A stretch of DNA of 6,766 nt, taken from Actinoplanes liguriensis. GTDB lineage: Bacteria > Actinomycetota > Actinomycetes > Mycobacteriales > Micromonosporaceae. Within the stretch, counting starts at the first letter, position 1, and the number at the start of each line of letters is the position of its first letter. A program made the translations under genes and the position numbers. The stretch spans positions 1 to 6,766 of the forward strand of contig KL571360.1 of NCBI GenBank assembly GCA_000715855.1, read 5' to 3'. Below, one piece after another: positions 6,612 to 6,766 of the stretch. A model generated the notes under the pieces. The model saw only the letters and a program-made list of their open reading frames with translations. It had not been told where the DNA came from and made no database searches.

Positions 6612-6766
6612 CGCTGCCCCTGGGTCGTCAGCGCGGCACACCGTGTGATTTTCCCAGCAAAGTCACAGCGGTTCCGGAGCGTTCTCAGATAACCCCAGCT
6701 AGAACGGGGTCGCGCGACTCTCCTGCCGGTCGTTATTCTCGCCTGCCAAACGACCGGACGATTGTC
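6612..6766. other. Non-coding 3' end of window
   Basis: I see no credible coding region here. The stretch holds a short inverted repeat CACACCGTGTG (6637-6647), a 10-bp palindrome GTCGCGCGAC (6709-6718) and a larger inverted repeat at 6726-6757. It is slightly richer in A/T than the genes, as expected for a promoter region, but no confident -35/-10 pair could be assigned. The next gene lies beyond the window. Confidence 0.5.
6726..6757. repeat. Perfect 9-bp inverted repeat, 14-bp spacer
   Basis: CCGGTCGTT (6726-6734) and AACGACCGG (6749-6757) are exact reverse complements separated by 14 bp. As DNA the arm centres are 23 bp apart, about two helical turns, which suits a dimeric regulator. As RNA it could form a hairpin in the leader of the next gene. 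No T tract follows within the window. Confidence 0.5.

Noticed and set aside
6637..6647. CACACCGTGTG as a regulator operator
   Set aside because: The arms are only 5 bp, and the same string GCACACCGTGTG also occurs inside the lipoprotein gene near 1554-1565, so chance is a sufficient explanation.

Overview
This window looks like a fragment of an actinobacterial chromosome from the family Micromonosporaceae, probably Actinoplanes or a close relative. The DNA is very GC-rich with strong third-position G/C. The order eno, septum-formation initiator, DUF501, ppx is an actinobacterial housekeeping arrangement. A PilZ gene carries a promoter resembling the flagellar sigma (FliA) promoters I recall from zoospore-forming Actinoplanes. 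The genus is an inference from these features, not a database result.

Layout. Bases 1-21 are not genomic: bases 3-21 are the synthetic Tn5 mosaic end of the Nextera sequencing adapter, so the window starts at a contaminated contig edge. Bases 22-975 (+) hold the 3' part of a DUF885 protein with a metallopeptidase-like HE(x)4H motif. A 258-bp gap follows between convergent genes, with a C-rich G-poor stretch and two contiguous 103-bp tandem repeat units, each containing a hairpin with the same loop core. On the minus strand lie a small lipoprotein gene of unknown function (1234-1836) and a PilZ-domain gene (1910-2539). The PilZ gene is divergent from eno, and the 172-bp gap between them holds the FliA-like promoter.

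The plus strand then carries eno (2712-3995), a strong hairpin without a T tract (4020-4047), and a tightly packed four-gene set: divIC/ftsB-like (4079-4681), DUF501 (4681-5181), an argA-type N-acetylglutamate synthase (5175-5669) and ppx/gppA (5666-6577). Neighbours in this set overlap by 1, 7 and 4 nt, so translational coupling is likely. A hairpin with a short T run closes the set. The last ~155 bp are non-coding and contain a perfect 9-bp inverted repeat.

How the genes fit together. The plus-strand block joins central glycolysis (enolase), cell division (DivIC/FtsB-like), arginine biosynthesis entry (ArgA) and polyphosphate/(p)ppGpp metabolism (Ppx/GppA), with the uncharacterised Cys-rich DUF501 protein in the middle. 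The PilZ gene probably belongs to a motility or c-di-GMP circuit and merely shares an intergenic region with eno. I found no CRISPR array, RNA gene, prophage or defence system. The least ordinary items are the PilZ promoter geometry, the tandem hairpin repeat and the DUF501 protein.
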